From assembly GCA_013399855.1 (NCBI GenBank), contig VXAY01000162.1, positions 1 through 64,000 of the forward strand: a DNA stretch of 64,000 nucleotides, in the 5' to 3' direction. Shown here piece after piece: positions 59,621 to 64,000 of this stretch (positions are counted from its first letter, which is position 1; every line of letters starts with the position of its first letter). The stretch comes from Oxyruncus cristatus. Taxonomy: Eukaryota; Chordata; Aves; Passeriformes; Cotingidae. The translations under genes and the position numbers were made by a program. The notes below the pieces were generated by a model. It was not told where the DNA came from, did not search any database, and saw only the letters and a program-made list of their open reading frames with translations.

Positions 59621-61568
59621 GAAGGAGCTTTTTGACAACTTCTCCTCAAAATCTGTTATTTTCTCTCTCTTTCTTTCCCTCTTCCTGTCTAGCTCTTCCC
59701 ATAGTAAGGTGCTATTTCATTTAATATATATCATGCCAAAAGTGTTTTATTGACCATCTAAGGGTGCATGGTATTTTTTACAACTGAAATACCTCCATCA
59801 TAGCTTTAGGAGTTGGAAAGCTTCAGGGAGCACATAGCTTTGCATACATGAGGAAACATTTTTCGGCCTCAGATGTGCAATATCCTACACTGTCAAGCAC
59901 TAGGATTAAAGGGTTTGCCCTGCAATCTGTCAGGCTGTCATTTTCAATAAACACTATGTCACTGTGATATTATTACAGCAGAGACACTGGCCAAAAATGG
60001 GCTGCACACATCATCCTAGGAGGATATTTCTGAAGTAAAAAAAAAAAGGTTGAAAAAGTGTGGCATTATAAAAAAAAGAGAATGTTTTTGATTGGTTGGT
60101 TTGTTTTGTTTTTTTCACAGTTGTGGGAGAGAAAAATGTCTAGAACCTGAGAGCTTCTGTGGAAACCAAATACTGGACAATGAGGAAAAAGACTCTTCTC
60201 TTGTCCCAGTTACATATCATACACAGTATGTCACAGTCATTGGAGACCATCAGCATACTGACACAAGCTTTGGCCTTTTGTCTGTGTTTACCTGTGCTCC
60301 AAGCTATGAAGGCCACAGTTCAGTGAAAATAGTCACATAATCTCACACATCTGTTCCTGCTGCTTTGCAGGTAGGAAGACAAAAGCATTCCAGATACTCT
60401 ATTGTTGAAGGGTTATTTCTTACGGGAGCTTAGTCAGGCTCCTTGACGTTACAGGCAAGTTCATACTGGTGTTTTTTGGCTCTATGTTGGAGATGCAGCA
60501 GAAATTCTAAGATTAGAGCTTTAATTGATGAAGTCACCTTTTTTACCTTAGAATTTGTCAAAAAGGAAATTTCAGAGGCTGCTGTGGGCATTTCCTCTCA
60601 AACTGGTAAGTGATTCAAGCAAGGCAGTTTAGGGTTTTCACCAAGAGTTGACCTGCTGTGCCCAAATTCCTCTGTCTCCCAGTAACACACAGGTATAATC
60701 TATCACTAATATCCTATGGTCCTTTCTACAGTTGGGTAAAATTATAGAACCTTTATCACAGATAATCATTTTGTCATGAGTCTTAAAAATAGTCAGATGG
60801 GCTTTTTGTGTATGTGTTAATGCTGGTCAAGAGTCTCTAAGAAATGCGAGATTCACTTGTGTGCCCAGCAGATTGGGCACTTAGGAGATACAGCTTCTCT
60901 ATGCTGACTTTCTGGCTTGCAAACAGCTCCAGCCATAAAATAAATCAAGTCATTAAAAAGCTGTTCCTGAGAACCAAGGCAAGAATTCCAAAGATTTGCA
61001 TGTTCTTGTGAATGCAGGGGGTTTTGTTCTCCTAAAATGCTTTTTCTGCCTACAAATTTTGATGTGACATTTTCGTGAAAACTCATTATGGAAGCTGTGC
61101 ATCTCTCTTTCAGAGTGCTTTTTTAGTCCACTGTTTTTTGCTGCCAGTGCTGACTTACATAACTTGCAGTATGATAGGGATCCCTTCAAAGACAACAGCA
61201 ACCCAACCATGAAATCAATATCTTTTGATCATGTTTCAAGGAAGAGCTTGTTTTTCTTCTTTTGCCATTGTATTTTGGTGTCCTTTCTCTTCTGGCATCA
61301 TTGAAGTTAGGCTGTCATAAGTACAGTTGCATAATATATGAGATAAAATTTTCATATAGTCACTAATAAAATGGCTAAATTGTTGTCCATTGTCAACAAT
61401 TGTCTCTGCCAATTACTTCATGTTCTGTACTAGGAACAAATTTGGACCACTTTGGGCTAAATGAGACATTCTGGAAAATGTGGTGCTAAATCTTTGTGCC
61501 AAAAAAATGCAGCAGACTGTAGAATGCTGCAGGTCCTACAGATGAGCAACAGGAGGAAGGGTATTTGC
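59621..61568. other. Intergenic with one possible zinc-finger remnant
   Basis: Nothing firm. A minus-strand 85-codon frame (60953-61210) contains a finger-like YCKLCKSALAAKNSGLKKHS followed by H-rich sequence; see findings. Confidence 0.45.
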
Positions 61569-62385
61569 TGTAAGACCCCAGGCTCCAACCTACAAGCTCA
61601 TTGGATAGGTTTTACTTTAAAAATATACAAGGCTCCAAAAATTTGCCCACTGAATTTATTGAAAGGGCCTTCAGTTCCTTTAATACCTTGAGATAGCACA
61701 AGGGAGAAGACACTGCACATGTTTTCTCAGGAGGTACTTTTACTGGTAAACTTTAAAAAATGCGGGAACTTGGCAAAAATTTAAAGGACAACATTCAACC
61801 AAAATAAAGCATTCCACAAAGCATTGACTTAGAATCATAGAATCACAGAATCAACGGAGTTGGAAAAGACCTCCAAGATCATCAAGTCCAACCCTTGATC
61901 CAACATGCTGTGGTTACTAGACCAGGGCACTAAGTGCCACATCCAGTCTCATCTTAAAAACCTCCAGGGATGGTGAATCCTAACCCATACAGTTTAGCAA
62001 AATCCAACCCATCCGGTTTAAATTTATCCAAAACATTAAAAAAGGAGATTAGAAGAAGTAAAAACGAAAGAGGGGAAAAGAGAGAATTATAGCTACCACC
62101 CCTAATTCCAGCTACCAGGAGTCCAGAAGACGTCAGGGCCTGAGCACATGGAGAGCGCATGTCTTTGTTTTTGTCTGCTCTGGCCCCCTGTGGCTCCATT
62201 TCCAGCCTCACCCAGGTGGGCTCCCACTGAGCCAGTCATTCTGGGGCTGTGTTAGGGGCTCCAAGGGCTGTGGTGTCGAATTCCAACTCACCTTAGTGGA
62301 ATTCTCCCTGTCTCTTCTCTCCCTACCCCCCTACAGACACTTGAGTTGGTCTGAGCCAATAATTAATATAATAATCCAGTGTCTC
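61569..62385 (+). mobile_element. Solo LTR split by a CR1 (same family as 13,715-14,465)
   Basis: Begins TGTAAGACCCCAGG and ends CCAGTGTCTCACA, giving TG...CA ends. Flanks TTTGC and CTTGC match at 4 of 5 positions, suggesting a 5-bp target duplication. AATAAA at 61803-61808. About 670 bp without the nested CR1 at 61831-61978. The reverse complement aligns along its length to 13,715-14,465. No internal retroviral genes. Confidence 0.75.
61831..61978 (-). mobile_element. Short CR1 inserted into an LTR
   Basis: The sequence AGAATCATAGAATCACAGAA is followed by the CR1 3' UTR block ending near CTCCAGGGATGGTGAAT. Both flanks belong to one LTR copy, continuous in the relative at 13.7-14.5 kb, so this CR1 inserted later. 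Confidence 0.88.
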
Positions 62386-62559
62386 ACACTTGCTGGTACC
62401 TCTAGGTGCAAAACGTGGGTCGATGTTTCCCACTCATGTTTTTGATCAGGAGGAAAAATTGCAGTATGTGTTGTTTTATTATAAAATATAGATTAATTAA
62501 ATCCGGGTGTTTAGTTTTACTTTCAGGGAATAATCCAGGGCACAAGTAGGCCATAAATC

Positions 62560-62960
62560 TACATGGAATTTCAAAGTCATTAAAAAGTATGGGACTCCAG
62601 AGAGATCTTAAGAGACCATTAAGTCCATTACTCAGCTTCAATTGTAGCCATATCTTTCCAGACTGTTTCTTGTCTAGCCTGTTTTTTAAACCTTCTCTGG
62701 TGGTTGTTTCATAGTCTCCTCCAGTGCTCAATTATCGTTGCTATTGTAATGTCTGCTCTGATGTCTAACCTAAATTTCCAGTTTGTGTAATTTGATACAA
62801 TTACGTTTGCTTCTTACGCAAGGGTCATGGCATCAATGATTCCTTTTGTCATTGCAGAAGCCTTTCTTCTCTTTGAAGACCACTGTGATGTTTCCTTTCA
62901 GTTCTCCCATCCCTAGACAAAACAGCCTGGAGTCTTTCAGTCTTGATAAAGTTTTTTTTC
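62560..62960 (-). mobile_element. Old CR1-like 3' fragment
   Basis: Plus strand shows ACTCCAGAGAGATC...AAGAGACCATTAAGTCC followed by stretches such as CTAACCTAAATTTCC, TTTCCTTTCAGTTCTC and ACAAAACAGCCTGGAG, which echo a reversed CR1 3' end. Well diverged. Confidence 0.45.
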
Positions 62961-64000
62961 TCCTTGCTTCTGTGTAAGAGAAGAAAACAGCTTGCTTTTC
63001 CTGTTTCTCTGGCTAACTGCATGTTCAGAATATTAAGCGTGTTTCACATTTCTATTCAATGACCGTTTGGTATGGTTTTCTGAGTGGGTCTGAAAGCCAC
63101 CTAACAAAGACAGGATAGAGGTGGAAACTGCTCCAAAATCGTAGTAGGACATACAAAACAAGTAGGACATACAAGCTTGTGTGTAGGGTTTAATTTAATG
63201 CCTAAGAAGGAGTTATGTGTGAAGTGAAGTCACGGGATGTCTTGGAGGTAACTTCAGCCTCAGTACTAAAATGGTTCTCTTTCCTGTCCCTCTCCTGTCT
63301 TCTGTGGGAACTGTTGTGGTTCTTGCAACATTTCTGCAAGGGAGTTATGTGTAAACTACAGAAAGTTACAGTCACAAAAGTTACTTGTAAAATTTGTTAT
63401 AATGAATGAGAGAAAAATAATGCTTTTGACCTTGTGGTGAAAAACTACAATGTTTTTCTTCCTCTCAAACTGTTGAAGAGTTAATAAGTGTATGCCAGAA
63501 AGACAACAAAGCCGGAGCAGTGGGGGGAGAAAGGGAAAGAAATCTTAGTGCCACTTCCTGACACAAAGAATTTTCTGTGAATGCCAAATAGATAGTGGAG
63601 TTGTTTTTCTAAGCTTTGTAACAGTAAGCATCAGTGCAAGTGTGTTTAAGTTTGATTTTTCAAAGCATTTCAATTTCTCTAATTTTGGTGAAAGCACAGA
63701 GTAGATGGAAATGATTCAGGATAGCTACAAAGCTAGGGAAAGTAATGGGTGATGCTCAGATGAGATGAAACCACTCATTTGCACCATCAGAAAGGAGGCA
63801 GAACCCATTTCCAGGTCTTTCTACTTCAGCAACATTGAAGATGATGATGATCATGATTAAGTACTGAAAAGATGGGACGAATGTTTCATTTCTACACAGA
63901 TATATCAAAGAATGCCTTTTCATCAACTATGTTGCTCTGAAGAGGAGACAGCTGAGGCTTCTGATGGAAGCCTTTGCTATTTAGTTAAATCCTGTGCTAA
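62961..64000. other. Intergenic, right edge
   Basis: No gene, repeat family or regulatory element recognised. Confidence 0.55.

Noticed and set aside
1..64000. CRISPR array, operon, tRNA or rRNA
   Set aside because: No regularly spaced repeats, no polycistronic layout and no tRNA-like fold noticed; the window is vertebrate nuclear DNA.

Overview
The window looks like bird (Aves) genomic DNA. The signs are many 5'-truncated CR1 LINE copies ending in the CR1 octamer tail (ATTCTATG-type repeats), avian-type solo LTRs, short exons with small introns, and two vertebrate housekeeping genes in the neighbouring arrangement known from other amniotes. I cannot name the order or species.

Region by region: 1-9.3 kb holds no gene I recognise, only an old LINE remnant near 7.8-8.8 kb. 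At 9.38-10.0 kb lies an orphan CpG island carrying two tandem consensus CTCF motifs. Beside it at 10.04-12.33 kb is a 5'-truncated, frameshifted RTE-like non-LTR retrotransposon on the minus strand with a C-terminal CCHC/C2H2-like finger. A CR1 (12.5-13.2 kb) and a solo LTR (13.7-14.47 kb) follow.

The two real genes are convergent. GUF1 (mitochondrial EF4/LepA-type GTPase) runs on the plus strand from a CpG-island promoter near 17.9-18.15 kb to a stop at 37,259. Its exon 1 is cut by a 181-bp assembly gap; exons 2-17 are complete, stay in frame and give 614 residues. GNPDA2 (glucosamine-6-phosphate deaminase 2) runs on the minus strand from a CpG-island promoter near 45.75-46.3 kb to a stop at 39,463. 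Its six coding exons give a complete 275-residue protein with all catalytic residues, and its first coding intron has a GC donor instead of GT. The 3' ends face each other around 37.4-39.5 kb. Both promoters carry ETS-type motifs, as is common for housekeeping and mitochondrial genes. One LTR family sits within about 300 bp of both promoter islands.

The right third (47-64 kb) has no protein-coding gene I can recognise. It holds an LTR, several CR1 copies, a solo LTR split by a nested CR1, microsatellites, and a second orphan CpG island at 53.46-53.68 kb with a CTCF motif and a near-perfect 21-bp hairpin just downstream. The CTCF motifs at 9.9 kb and 53.56 kb point outward from the GUF1-GNPDA2 block.

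The least explained items are the orphan CpG islands with CTCF motifs, the hairpin at 53.7 kb and the RTE-like element. I found no clearly new multi-gene system.
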